A stretch of 64,000 nt of DNA from Clostridium pascui (GTDB taxonomy: Bacteria > Bacillota > Clostridia > Clostridiales > Clostridiaceae). Location of the stretch: positions 124,001 through 188,000 of the forward strand of contig NZ_JAFBDB010000005.1 of assembly GCF_016908015.1 (NCBI RefSeq), in the 5' to 3' direction. Shown here one piece after another: positions 55,533 to 64,000 of this stretch (position 1 is its first letter; each line of letters begins with the position of its first letter). A program made the translations under genes and the position numbers. The notes beneath the pieces were generated by a model, which was given only the letters and a program-made list of their open reading frames with translations, was not told the DNA's origin and ran no database searches.

Positions 55533-55929
55533 ATTTCCCCTCCCATATTCCAAAACGAATTTATGATTTTATATTATGAAATTTCAACTCCATAATAAGA
55601 TATCCTTTATTTTTACTATGTATTACTAAAATTTTATAATACGTGTGTAACACTTTCCATTTACTGATACTATACTATACATGGAAAATAAATTATACAA
55701 ATTTGAATTAATTTTTTTAAATTAGTTTGATATTTCCCTAATTTAACTTTATTATACTCTTGTAATTTCTGAAATAAGTAACATACTAATAGTAAGTATA
55801 ATTCTTATATGTTGAATTAAGAATATTTTTAATTATATAAATTTGTTAAAAAACCTTATATTCTTTGTTAATATGTTATATAATTCATAATCGAACTATA
55901 AATTTATTAAAGTAAAGGGGGTTATTTAT
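55533..55929. other. Non-coding divergent spacer
   Basis: Promoter region between dhaK and the arginase gene, strongly AT-rich. No conserved RNA, operator palindrome or ribosome-site-linked frame was recognised. Confidence 0.35.
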
Positions 55930-56826
55930 TTGGACATTAATTTGATTGGTGTACCACTATTTTATGGCTGCGATAAAAAAGGCGTAGAATTTGGTCCTAA
56001 AAAATTAAGAGAAAAAAATATAGCATCTGTATTAAACAAATATCATAACGTATACGATTTAGGCGATTTATATGTGCCGCAGGTATTGGAAGCTGCGAAG
56101 TACGAACATCATCCTAAAATGAAATATTTAAAACCTATTATCGAAGTAAATACTAATCTTGCACAACAGGTATATGCATCTTTAAGTTCCGGAAGTTTCC
56201 CCCTTGTTATTGGTGGTGACCATTCATTAGGACTTGGAAGCATATCAGGTGTTAGTAAATATTACAAAAATTTTGGTGTTATATGGGTAGACGCGCACGG
56301 AGATATAAATTCTTATTTAACTTCTCCTTCAGGTAATATTCATGGAATGCCTCTTGCAGCTGCAATGGGAGAAGGTTTTGATGAACTAACCAATTTATAT
56401 TTTCATGGAACAAAAGTTAAGCCTGAAAATGTATTTATAATTGGTGCAAGAGATTTAGATAAAGGTGAATGTGAACTTATTGAAAAGCTAAACTTAAATG
56501 TGTATTCTACTTCTAGAGTTCGCGAAGAGGGTATGAATTTCATAATTCAAGATATTTTAGCTAAGCTAAAATCCCAAAACGTGGAAAATGTTCATTTAAG
56601 TTTTGATATAGATTGTATTGATTCTTTACTTGTGCCTGGGACAGGTACTCCAGTTGGAGATGGTATGACCATAGGCGAAGCTAAAACTGTATTAAAATGT
56701 CTTGGAGAAAGTAGATTAATAAAATCAATGGATTTTGTAGAATTAAATCCAGAACTTGATAAAAATGATGCTACTGCAAATTTAAGTATAGATTTATTAA
56801 ATTGGGCGTTTAAATATATTAGATAG
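55930..56826 (+). CDS. Arginase/agmatinase-family ureohydrolase, probably arginase
   Basis: Dimanganese ureohydrolase of 298 residues, the arginase length. Metal motifs are GGDHSLGLGS (about 96-105), WVDAHGDIN (about 118-126) and SFDIDCIDSLLVPGTGTPV (about 222-240), containing all expected His/Asp ligands. NIHGMPLA (about 136-143) supplies the guanidinium-site region and the spacing favours arginase over agmatinase or formiminoglutamase. It probably starts at TTG 55930, 9 bases behind AAAGGGGG. Single gene with its own terminator; arginine would be split to ornithine and urea. Confidence 0.88.
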   Translation: MDINLIGVPLFYGCDKKGVEFGPKKLREKNIASVLNKYHNVYDLGDLYVPQVLEAAKYEHHPKMKYLKPIIEVNTNLAQQVYASLSSGSFPLVIGGDHSLGLGSISGVSKYYKNFGVIWVDAHGDINSYLTSPSGNIHGMPLAAAMGEGFDELTNLYFHGTKVKPENVFIIGARDLDKGECELIEKLNLNVYSTSRVREEGMNFIIQDILAKLKSQNVENVHLSFDIDCIDSLLVPGTGTPVGDGMTIGEAKTVLKCLGESRLIKSMDFVELNPELDKNDATANLSIDLLNWAFKYIR

Positions 56827-56853
56827 AAATTATAAAACAATTTTTATAATTTC
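56826..56853. terminator. Terminator of the arginase gene
   Basis: GAAATTATAAAA and TTTTTATAATTTC form a hairpin immediately after the stop codon. A second imperfect inverted repeat with CTAATCGCTAA and TTAGCGATTA lies at about 56862-56920. Confidence 0.7.
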
Positions 56854-56970
56854 TAGTCACTAATCGCTAATTTCTAGTATTTAAAGTTGTACTTATAAAG
56901 CTTCTAGAGATTAGCGATTATAAATAAAACTCAATTTAATTTTACTACAAAATCCTTTTCAAATTACATA

Positions 56971-57609
56971 CTACAAATTTTGAATATAATTATTGCTTCC
57001 CTCATATAAATAACTTCCAAGCACAGCGCCTGCATCTATATTCCCTATAGACTTATCTCCATAAAAGGCTGCTCTTCCATGTACTGATTTCATAATTTTT
57101 GTATTTTCCACACCTTCCCTTGAAGCCTTATATGCCTCATTAAAAGCTTCTTGCAGGTTTTTTCCTCTATTTTTACTTTCTATCAATGCATCTAAAGCCG
57201 GAAATAAGGAATCTAATATCGTTTTATTACCTCTTTTTGATTTTCCTCTTTCCATCATTCCATTTAATGCTGATTTATTTGCTTCTATTATATCTTCTAA
57301 ATCAATTTCCTTTTTACCCTTTAAAGCTTTTCCACCTTTAATCATTCCAGTAGCCACTAATGTCCCAAGGGTTGAAGGAGCTTCATCCGCCATAATCATT
57401 CCAGCCTTCATAATGAACATCCCAATGTCTTCTATATTTAAATTATCTAAAGCCTCAGTAATTTTGTTAAAACCAAAGCTCATGGTTATGCCTAAGTCTC
57501 CATCTCCCATTATTCCATCTAGTTCTATAAGATATGCCTTATTTAAATCCACCACATCTCTTATAGATTTAAATATACTCTTTATGTCATTTCCATTTAA
57601 TTTATCCAT
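56971..57609 (-). CDS. Second DhaL-like kinase subunit
   Basis: DhaL-family protein of 212 residues. The metal-binding loop reads GIMGDGDLGITM: the aspartates are kept but the usual His is Leu, as also seen in single-chain kinase C-domains. ESKNRGKNLQEAF and VHGRAAFYGDKSIGNIDAGA follow family positions. It differs clearly from the DhaL at 53795, so it is not a recent duplicate. Start ATG after GAGGAGGGTACATT. It is 19 bases downstream of the second DhaK. With no DhaM beside it the pair may borrow the DhaM at 53298 or act as an ATP-dependent kinase; the substrate may be another triose or sugar. Confidence 0.85.
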   Translation of the reverse strand: MDKLNGNDIKSIFKSIRDVVDLNKAYLIELDGIMGDGDLGITMSFGFNKITEALDNLNIEDIGMFIMKAGMIMADEAPSTLGTLVATGMIKGGKALKGKKEIDLEDIIEANKSALNGMMERGKSKRGNKTILDSLFPALDALIESKNRGKNLQEAFNEAYKASREGVENTKIMKSVHGRAAFYGDKSIGNIDAGAVLGSYLYEGSNNYIQNL

Positions 57610-57628
57610 AATGTACCCTCCTCAGATA

Positions 57629-58630
57629 TTAACCTTGTTGAAAAAATGGCGAATATGCGGGAGCATCTAATAATTTCTTTAATTCACCATCTAATTTTAG
57701 TATGGATACAGACATACCTGCCATTTCCATAGAAGTTGCAAACTCTCCTATATATGGTCTATGAATATTTATTCCTCTACCTTTTAGACTTTCATAAATC
57801 TTTCTATATATTATATATAGCTCTTCTTTGGGAGTTGCACCAAGCCCATTAACTAAAACAGAAATATCGTCCTCAGGCTTTAGCTCAATATCTTCTGTAA
57901 TTTTATCTATTATTAAAGCAGCTATTTCATCTGCGTTCATCATTTTGGTCCTATTTATTCCTGGCTCACCATGTATGCCCATACCTATTTCCATCTCATC
58001 TTCTGCAATAGAAAAAGTAGGTTTCCCTGCCTCTGGAACAATGCATGGAGTTAAAGCTACACCTAGAGTTCTTGTATTTTCTATAGCTTTATCTGCTGCT
58101 GCCTTAACCTCTTCAAGGCTTGCCATTTCTTCTGCTTTAGCACCTGCTATTTTATAAGCATAAAATAGTCCTGCAACCCCCCTTCTTCTATTTTCTTCTC
58201 CCTTTGGAGCTGAAGCTACATCATCACAGACAATAGACTGACAAACTTTTATTTCTTCCACTTCAGCCATTTCTTGAGCCATTTCAAAATTCATAGTATC
58301 TCCACCATAGTTTCCATAAAGGCATAAAACTCCGCTTCCTTTGTCTACAGCTTCTATAACATTTAACATCTTTTGCGCACTAGGGGATGCAAATACATTA
58401 CCTACTGCCACTCCATCTAAAAGTCCCTTTCCTACATATCCTAAAAACACTGGTAAGTGCCCTGAGCCTCCTCCGGTCACTATTCCCACCTTACCATCTT
58501 GAACCTTATCATTTCTAACTAAGCACCTTAAATCTCCATTTACAGCCTTTAAATCCTCACCATGAGCACAAAGTATTCCTTCTATAGTTTCATCCACAAA
58601 ATTTTTAGCTTCATTTATTATTTTCTTCAT
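57629..58630 (-). CDS. Second DhaK-like kinase subunit
   Basis: DhaK-family protein of 333 residues. TGGGSGHLPVFLGYVGKG replaces the GHEP of classical DhaK with GHLP, and the catalytic-His motif is kept as GMGIHGEPG near residue 214. YGNYGGDTMNFEMA and VNGLGATPKEELYI match the family. GHLP-type DhaK proteins are common in operons for sugars other than dihydroxyacetone (for example erythrulose or tetrulose kinases), so the substrate here may differ. Start ATG after CAGGGGGATTATAAA. Paired with the DhaL-like gene downstream. Confidence 0.87.
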   Translation of the reverse strand: MKKIINEAKNFVDETIEGILCAHGEDLKAVNGDLRCLVRNDKVQDGKVGIVTGGGSGHLPVFLGYVGKGLLDGVAVGNVFASPSAQKMLNVIEAVDKGSGVLCLYGNYGGDTMNFEMAQEMAEVEEIKVCQSIVCDDVASAPKGEENRRRGVAGLFYAYKIAGAKAEEMASLEEVKAAADKAIENTRTLGVALTPCIVPEAGKPTFSIAEDEMEIGMGIHGEPGINRTKMMNADEIAALIIDKITEDIELKPEDDISVLVNGLGATPKEELYIIYRKIYESLKGRGINIHRPYIGEFATSMEMAGMSVSILKLDGELKKLLDAPAYSPFFQQG

Positions 58631-58677
58631 TTTATAATCCCCCTGATATTATTGATTTCTAACAAACTAGCTTCTAG

Positions 58678-59157
58678 CTACTTCTTTGTTATAACCATGT
58701 GACAGCAGTCATCTCCATGAGATAATAATTCTGGAAATTCTAGTTTAAGCTCTTGGAAACAACTTACAATTCCAAAGTCTCCATAACTAGCTAATTTGCA
58801 AAGTGTTTTTATTTCTTCTGATGAACATCCAAGTTTTTTCCAAGCTTCTACAAGTGCACAATGCCTAAACTTTAATTCTCCTACTTTCTCTTCACTTTTT
58901 ACTCTTTCCATAGCAAAAGCATGGAAGCCTGGACCTTCAGAAATCTTATTTACAAGTTCCCCCGCATTTTTAGCATCAGCCATTCTTTTACCCTTCATCT
59001 TACCGAACTCTGTTATAGCATCATAGGCCATTTTTTCTGTATCTATTCCCTGTTTCTCCGCAGCTTTAAGTAAGAGATAAAACCAAGTAGCTCTATCTTG
59101 TATAGCTGCTCTCACAGCTTCAGTTAATTCGCTTTGAGTATATAACTTTTCTTCCAT
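58678..59157 (-). CDS. L-2-amino-thiazoline-4-carboxylic acid hydrolase-like protein
   Basis: Protein of about 159 residues resembling the ATC hydrolase family, which opens the thiazoline ring of ATC to give N-carbamoyl-L-cysteine. Family positions include ESLT-like SELTEAVRAAIQDRATWFYLL, KFRHCALVEAWKKLGC, CKLASYGDFGIVSCF and the C-terminal HGDDCCHMVITKK; the Cys and His residues are candidates for catalysis. Homologues occur widely in Clostridia in unrelated neighbourhoods, so the true substrate may differ. Start ATG 59157 behind AAGGTGGGGTTTATT. It lies between livF and the second dhaK on the same strand, possibly one long operon. Confidence 0.8.
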   Translation of the reverse strand: MEEKLYTQSELTEAVRAAIQDRATWFYLLLKAAEKQGIDTEKMAYDAITEFGKMKGKRMADAKNAGELVNKISEGPGFHAFAMERVKSEEKVGELKFRHCALVEAWKKLGCSSEEIKTLCKLASYGDFGIVSCFQELKLEFPELLSHGDDCCHMVITKK

Positions 59158-59269
59158 AATAAACCCCACCTTTATTTTATTAAAATTTTATTTTTATATA
59201 ATTTTTTATTTATATCTTTAATATAGAATTATATTTAACTGTTAGTTTCTGATACCTTTAGTCTTATTC

Positions 59270-59986
59270 TTAACACGAAACCTCTCCAAGGTATGCTTGT
59301 CTTACCATATCACTATCTAATAGATTCTTTGCTGTATCTGATAAAGCTATTTTACCTGTCTCAAGTACATATCCCCTGTCTGCAATCATAAGTGCCATTC
59401 TTGCATTTTGCTCAACCAACAAAATAGTTGTTCCCATTTTATTTATTGCTTTTATTAGCTCAAATATATTTTGAACAATTATTGGCGCTAGTCCTAAAGA
59501 TGGTTCATCTAAAAGAAGCAGCTGCGGCTTCGCCATCATAGCTCTTCCTATAGCAAGCATTTGCTGCTCTCCACCAGATAACGTTCCGGCTATTTGCTTT
59601 GTTCTTTCCTTTAATCTTGGAAAAAGAGTAAATACCTTTTCAAGCCCTTCTTTTTCTTCTTCTTTAGTCCTTATAAAGCTGCCCATTTCAAGATTTTCTA
59701 AAACAGTCATCCTAGGAAAAACTTGTCTCCCTTCTGGTGACATACTGATTCCCATTTTCACAATGTGATTTGTATTTTTATTTGTTATATTTTCACTTTT
59801 AAATTGAATTTTCCCTTCAGTTGGTTTAATTAAGCCACATATTGTTTTCATGGTAGTCGTTTTTCCAGCTCCGTTACTTCCTATTAAAGTTACTATTTCT
59901 CCCTTTTCTATATATAAATTAATTCCTTTTACTGCTTTTATATTTCCATAACTTACATGAACATTATTAAGCTCTAAAATAGGCAT
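59270..59986 (-). CDS. livF: Branched-chain amino acid ABC transporter ATPase LivF
   Basis: ATPase of 238 residues. Walker A GSNGAGKTT, Q-loop SMSPEGRQVFPRMTV, signature LSGGEQQML, Walker B LLLLDEPSLGL and VEQNARMALMIADRGYVLETG are characteristic of LivF. Two bases separate it from livG. Start ATG after AAAGGGGGTTTAAAT. Last gene of livJHMGF in transcription order. Confidence 0.96.
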   Translation of the reverse strand: MPILELNNVHVSYGNIKAVKGINLYIEKGEIVTLIGSNGAGKTTTMKTICGLIKPTEGKIQFKSENITNKNTNHIVKMGISMSPEGRQVFPRMTVLENLEMGSFIRTKEEEKEGLEKVFTLFPRLKERTKQIAGTLSGGEQQMLAIGRAMMAKPQLLLLDEPSLGLAPIIVQNIFELIKAINKMGTTILLVEQNARMALMIADRGYVLETGKIALSDTAKNLLDSDMVRQAYLGEVSC

Positions 59987-59988
59987 AT

Positions 59989-60750
59989 TTAAACCCCCTT
60001 TCCTAGGTAGGCTTCTATAACCTTTTCATTGCATTGAATATCCTTTGGGAATCCTTCAGCAATTTTTCGTCCATGATCTATAACATAAATTCTTTCGCAT
60101 ATATTCATAACAAGTTTCATATCATGTTCAATTAAAAGCACTGTATTTCCTAGCTTTTTAAGCCTCCTTATAAATTTTTTTAACTCTTCAGTTTCATTTT
60201 CATTCATCCCTGCAGCTGGCTCATCTAAAAGTAAAATCCCTGGATTGCTAGCTAGTGCCCTTGCTATTTCAAGCTTTCTTTGCTCACCATAGGGTAAATT
60301 TTTAGAGAGCTCCTCACTTTTATTATTTAAATCAACCATTTCTAATATTTCTAAAGCCTTTTTTATATTTTCTTTTTCTTCTACCTTATACCTTTTAGTT
60401 CTTAATATAGCATCAAAAGTGTTACTTTTGCATCTACTGTGAAGACCAACAAGTACATTTTCTATTACAGTCATTTTCCCAAACAACCTTATGTTTTGAA
60501 AAGTTCTAGCAAGTCCACATTTAGTAATTGTATAAGGTTTTAGTCCTGTTATATGATTTCCCTCGTAGATAACTTCACCAGTAGTTGGAGTATACATTCC
60601 TGTAAGAATATTAAATAATGTAGTCTTTCCTGCTCCGTTAGGTCCTATAAGCCCTATTATTTCATTATTATCTATATACATATCGATATTTTCTACTGCA
60701 ACTAATCCGCCAAATTTTTTAGTTATATTATTAATCTCTAATTTATGCAT
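59989..60750 (-). CDS. livG: Branched-chain amino acid ABC transporter ATPase LivG
   Basis: ATPase of 253 residues. Walker A GPNGAGKTT, the LivG-specific ARTFQNIRLFGKMTVIENV segment, signature LPYGEQRKLEIARAL, Walker B LLLDEPAAGMN and IEHDMKLVM. The start codon overlaps the end of livM by eight bases, giving translational coupling. Start ATG after GAGGTAGAGAAG. Confidence 0.96.
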   Translation of the reverse strand: MHKLEINNITKKFGGLVAVENIDMYIDNNEIIGLIGPNGAGKTTLFNILTGMYTPTTGEVIYEGNHITGLKPYTITKCGLARTFQNIRLFGKMTVIENVLVGLHSRCKSNTFDAILRTKRYKVEEKENIKKALEILEMVDLNNKSEELSKNLPYGEQRKLEIARALASNPGILLLDEPAAGMNENETEELKKFIRRLKKLGNTVLLIEHDMKLVMNICERIYVIDHGRKIAEGFPKDIQCNEKVIEAYLGKGV

Positions 60751-61768
60751 TCTTCTCTACCTCCTCTTCTTTATCATTTTTATTGGAGGTCATCTTATTT
60801 AATATCTTAGTAAAATTTATATCCCCAAATAATCCTTGAGGCCTTACAAGCATCATGACAACTAGCACTATACCATAAAGCACCATCCTATATTCCTGAA
60901 CACTTCTAAGTATTTCAGGTATAGATACTAATACCAATGCTCCTATTATAGTTCCTGGTATGCTTCCCATTCCTCCAAGTATAACCATGCTTAATATTTG
61001 AATTGATTCATCAAACGTAAAGCTTTGTGGGTCAATAAAAGTTACATAGTGCGCATAAAAGCTTCCTGCAAGCCCAGCAAAGAAAGCTGATATAGTAAAG
61101 GCTAAAAGTTTATATTTAAATATGTTTATCCCCATAGCCTCTGCTGCTATATCATCTTCTCTAATAGCTATCATTGCCCTACCTGTTTTTGAGTTTATAA
61201 TATTTTTCATAATAAATATTGTAATTACAATTAAAACCACAATTAAATAATAATAATCTCTATCCTTTTCTATTATAAATCCAAAAATCCTAGGACTTGG
61301 TATTCCTGGAAGTCCTAAAGGCCCACGTGTTAAACCCATCCAATTTAATTCTATGATTCTTGCAATTTCACAAAATCCTAAGGTTACTATTGAAAGATAA
61401 GAACCTTGAAGTTTTAATGTAGGAGATCCTAATAAAACTCCAAATATAGCAGCCATAATTCCCCCGCAAGTTGCTGTTATTAAAAATGAATACCCAAACT
61501 TTAAAGAAAGTAGTGCTGATGTATATGCACCTATTCCATAAAAAGCAGCATGTCCTAGAGAAACCTGTCCTGTAAAACCAGTAAGTAAATTTAAACTAAG
61601 TGCTAGTACTATATATATTCCACCTAATATAAGTATCCTCATAATATAGGAAGAAAAATTAAGCAGCGGTATTGAAACTACTAATAATATAAATAAAATC
61701 ATACAAAACTTTTTATATTTTAAAATACGTTCCATAATTTTTCCCAAAGTAGATTTCACATTTCTCAC
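60743..61768 (-). CDS. livM: Branched-chain amino acid ABC transporter permease LivM
   Basis: Permease of about 341 residues with eight or more helices. The LivM hallmark GQVSLGHAAFYGIGAYTSALL (about 71-91) and the C-terminal ILGGMGSIPGTIIGA segment are present; the internal REDDIAAEAMGINIFKYKLLAF loop contacts LivG. A cytoplasmic Lys/Glu tail ends the protein. It starts at GTG 61768 directly after the livH stop, or at a GTG three codons later. Confidence 0.95.
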   Translation of the reverse strand: MRNVKSTLGKIMERILKYKKFCMILFILLVVSIPLLNFSSYIMRILILGGIYIVLALSLNLLTGFTGQVSLGHAAFYGIGAYTSALLSLKFGYSFLITATCGGIMAAIFGVLLGSPTLKLQGSYLSIVTLGFCEIARIIELNWMGLTRGPLGLPGIPSPRIFGFIIEKDRDYYYLIVVLIVITIFIMKNIINSKTGRAMIAIREDDIAAEAMGINIFKYKLLAFTISAFFAGLAGSFYAHYVTFIDPQSFTFDESIQILSMVILGGMGSIPGTIIGALVLVSIPEILRSVQEYRMVLYGIVLVVMMLVRPQGLFGDINFTKILNKMTSNKNDKEEEVEKNA

Positions 61769-62647
61769 CTACACTTTCTTTGGAGCCTGTTTGCCCATGA
61801 GTCCAGTTGGTCTTATGATAAGAACTATTATAAGGATTGCAAAAGCTATGGCATCTCTATATCCTGCATGAACATAAGCCGCTGCTAAGGTTTCAATAAC
61901 TCCAATTATAATGCCTCCAAGCATTGCTCCTGGAAGTACCCCTATACCTCCTAAAACTGCTGCCGCAAAGGCTTTCATTCCTACCATAAATCCCATCATA
62001 GGATCCACTGTTTGATAGTACATTCCAACCATTGTTCCAGCCACTGATGCAAGAGCTGAACCTATAAAAAATGTTAAGGATATTATCACATTTACATTAA
62101 TGCCCATAAGCATTGAAGTTTCTGTATTTTGAGCAGTTGCTCTCATGGCCTTACCTATTTTAGTTTTATTTACAATAAACTGTAGGGCAGTCATTAAGAA
62201 TATGCAAATACAAAATATAATTATTTGAAGGTAGGTGAGTTTTGCATTTCCTAAATTTATTCCCCCTAAATCTAAAATCATAGGAAAATTTTTTGTTTCA
62301 GACCCCCATATCATCATGATAAAGTTCTGTAAAAATATAGATACACCTATGGTACTTATTAATGACGTAACCTTTGGTGCATCTTTTTTTCTTAGAGGAT
62401 ATAACGCTATTTTATCAATTATTATTCCAAGTATTCCTGTAAGAAGTATACTTAATGTAAAGCTTAGAAAGAAATTCATATGAACTGAAGTTAAAAGCAT
62501 TAGAGTTATAAATGCACCTGTCATATAAACAGAACCATGGGAAAAGTTAACTAATTCAAGTATTCCGAATACCATTGTGTATCCTATTGCAACTAGTGCA
62601 TAGGTACTTCCTATTGTAAGTCCATTGATTAATTGTTGAAGTATCAT
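61769..62647 (-). CDS. livH: Branched-chain amino acid ABC transporter permease LivH
   Basis: Permease of 292 residues with about eight helices. NGLTIGSTYALVAIGYTMVFGILELVNFSHG at the N-terminus is the LivH signature region, and AAAVLGGIGVLPGAMLGG is its ATPase-contact counterpart to livM. Start ATG after GGGGGAGTGTAG. The livM start follows without gap. Confidence 0.95.
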   Translation of the reverse strand: MILQQLINGLTIGSTYALVAIGYTMVFGILELVNFSHGSVYMTGAFITLMLLTSVHMNFFLSFTLSILLTGILGIIIDKIALYPLRKKDAPKVTSLISTIGVSIFLQNFIMMIWGSETKNFPMILDLGGINLGNAKLTYLQIIIFCICIFLMTALQFIVNKTKIGKAMRATAQNTETSMLMGINVNVIISLTFFIGSALASVAGTMVGMYYQTVDPMMGFMVGMKAFAAAVLGGIGVLPGAMLGGIIIGVIETLAAAYVHAGYRDAIAFAILIIVLIIRPTGLMGKQAPKKV

Positions 62648-62785
62648 CTACACTCCCCCATCACTTAGTGCTATCGCATAAGAAGATACCAGGAATTAGG
62701 TACAAGGAAGTACATAGATTTGCACAAGCAAAATTACATCCATTTCTAGCTCCTAACTCCTTTATCCTATTTCCTAATTTTTAAG
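62648..62785. other. Spacer between livJ and livH
   Basis: Contains imperfect repeats of a TAATTCCTGG/GGAATTAGG kind (for example AGGAATTAGG and TTTCCTAATTTTTAAG), which can fold into a weak hairpin. Such a structure may protect or partly terminate the livJ message, so that binding protein is made in excess over the membrane subunits. Inference. Confidence 0.35.
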
Positions 62786-63952
62786 TTATTTTTTAGTATC
62801 AACTAGATTAAACTTTCCATCTTTTACTTGTAAAAGCACCATAGTCTTTATTACATCTCTATTTTCATTGAAGTTAGTAATACCAGTAATTCCATCATAG
62901 TCTTTTATATTTTGAAGAGCATCTCTTAATTTTGCTCTGTCCGATCCTGATACTTTTAAAGATTCAGAAATCATTCCTAGTGAGTCGTATGCTTGCGCTG
63001 CAAACTGATCTGCATCTGATCCATAAGTAGTTTTAAACTTTGTTAAGAAACCCTTAACCTTTTCACTTGGATCTCCTGGGAAGAAATTACTTGTAAGATA
63101 CATTCCTTCTACTGATTTTCCTGCAAGCTTTATTAGTTGTTCGTTGTTTAATGAGCTTGTTCCAATCATCTGAATATCATAATTAAGTTGTTTTATTTGT
63201 TGAGTTATCATACCTGCTTCTGAATACATAGCTGCTAAAAATAATATATCTGGGTTTGTTCCTCTAATTTTAGTTATAGTAGGTGTAAAGTCCTTTGTTT
63301 GTCCCCCTATAAATGTTTCTTCTGCAACTATCTTGCCGCCAAACTTTTCAACCCCTTGTTTAAAGTAATCCTTTGCAGTAATTCCCCAGTCATTGTTTAT
63401 ATATATTATTGCTACATTCTTTTTACCTAAGAATTTCACAGCATATTCTGCAGCAATAGGGCCTTCAATTTCTTGGGTATTTACATTTCTAAACATGTAA
63501 GTTCCTTGTTTGGTAAATTGAGGATGTGAAGATGTAGGAGACAGCTGAACTATTCCAGCCTTTTGATATATTGGTGCTCCTGCTAGGCATGCGGTACTTG
63601 CAAAGTTACCTACGACAGCTAAATAATCCTTATTAGAAGCTATCTTTTGAGCAATATTTGCAGCCTCCTTAGGATCATTCTTGTCATCTAACATTTCTAG
63701 TTTTATTTTTACCCCATTAACTCCACCTGCATCATTAATTTCTTTAGCTTTCATTTCAGTTCCTCTTTTGAAAGCTTCCCCATACTGTGCATAATCACCT
63801 GTCATTGGGCCTACTACAGCTATTTTATACTCTGACACCTTAGACTCTTGCTTTCCACCTTGATCCTTATTTCCTCCACATCCCGTAAGCACTACTGAGG
63901 TTATAATCGTCATCGCTGCAGCAATAGCTAATATTCTTTTAGTTCTTTTCAT
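62786..63952 (-). CDS. livJ: Branched-chain amino acid ABC transporter substrate-binding lipoprotein
   Basis: Extracellular lipoprotein of about 388 residues, type I periplasmic-binding fold (Peripla_BP_6). Signal peptide ends in lipobox VLTGC. The mature start KIAVVGPMTGDYAQYGEAFKRG, then ASTACLAGAPIYQKAGIVQLSPTSS (ligand pocket), and FAAQAYDSLGMI are typical of Leu/Ile/Val-binding proteins. I prefer ATG 63952 behind GTGAGGGTATTT; a GTG four codons upstream is possible. First gene of the liv operon, which may extend through the ATC hydrolase-like and second dhaKL genes. Confidence 0.94.
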   Translation of the reverse strand: MKRTKRILAIAAAMTIITSVVLTGCGGNKDQGGKQESKVSEYKIAVVGPMTGDYAQYGEAFKRGTEMKAKEINDAGGVNGVKIKLEMLDDKNDPKEAANIAQKIASNKDYLAVVGNFASTACLAGAPIYQKAGIVQLSPTSSHPQFTKQGTYMFRNVNTQEIEGPIAAEYAVKFLGKKNVAIIYINNDWGITAKDYFKQGVEKFGGKIVAEETFIGGQTKDFTPTITKIRGTNPDILFLAAMYSEAGMITQQIKQLNYDIQMIGTSSLNNEQLIKLAGKSVEGMYLTSNFFPGDPSEKVKGFLTKFKTTYGSDADQFAAQAYDSLGMISESLKVSGSDRAKLRDALQNIKDYDGITGITNFNENRDVIKTMVLLQVKDGKFNLVDTKK

Positions 63953-64000
63953 AAATACCCTCACTTTCCTTATTAATTATTTTTCTAAAACTACAATTAA

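Overview
The window is AT-rich, low-GC Firmicute DNA with strong AGGAGG-type ribosome sites and mostly co-directional gene strings. The gene content fits an anaerobic Clostridium (sensu stricto, proteolytic type): CWB2 cell-wall proteins, many peptidases, a sigma-54 controlled cysteine desulfidase-like locus, ThiW, a c-di-AMP riboswitch on a SleB-type hydrolase, and a group I intron/IS605 hybrid (IStron). No tRNA, rRNA, CRISPR array or prophage was seen. The species assignment is inference.

Layout. 1-5.2 kb: a truncated LytS-type sensor kinase, an M20 amidohydrolase and a multidrug-type ABC exporter. 5.5-10.2 kb: a 56-codon small gene, the two-gene AmmeMemoRadiSam locus, a secreted DUF4163/DUF3298-type protein, and a cell-wall hydrolase behind a c-di-AMP riboswitch. 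10.3-14.6 kb: DUF1294, a secreted charged coiled-coil protein, and a MacAB-like efflux set. 14.7-20.7 kb: an M20 amidohydrolase, a dicarboxylate/amino-acid symporter and a cysteine desulfidase-like enzyme with a perfect -24/-12 promoter, divergent from its likely sigma-54 activator. 20.7-22.6 kb: pyridoxamine kinase plus a radical SAM protein. 22.6-28.3 kb: a gene remnant, two tandem CWB2 proteins, a DUF1287 protein and CTP synthase. 28.6-35 kb: a purine/pyrimidine salvage and ABC-uptake operon. 35-43.7 kb: metallo-hydrolase, methyltransferase, SUV3-like helicase, M14 and M3 peptidases, endonuclease IV-like protein. 43.9-48.8 kb: thiE-thiM-thiD-thiW under a TPP riboswitch, then pdxST. 48.9-52.6 kb: an M16 peptidase gene split by an IStron, behind dut. 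52.7-58.7 kb: RseC-like protein, dihydroxyacetone kinase genes (one DhaM, two DhaK/DhaL pairs) and an arginase. 58.7-64 kb: an ATC-hydrolase-like gene and a complete Liv-type branched-chain amino acid ABC transporter.

The most notable points are these. (1) A 1,896-bp IStron sits inside an M16 peptidase gene; removing it restores one 428-residue frame, and a group I core with P7 pairing and a GAGGU/GCCUC P1 can be read directly. Its TnpB keeps all catalytic residues but carries a one-base frameshift. (2) A shared operator-like motif precedes both pdxST and the pyridoxamine kinase operon, suggesting a vitamin B6 regulon. (3) A sigma-54 promoter is paired with nested palindromes next to the activator gene. 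(4) A modular palindromic repeat family is placed mostly between convergent gene ends. (5) Two structured intergenic elements have no identity I can assign.
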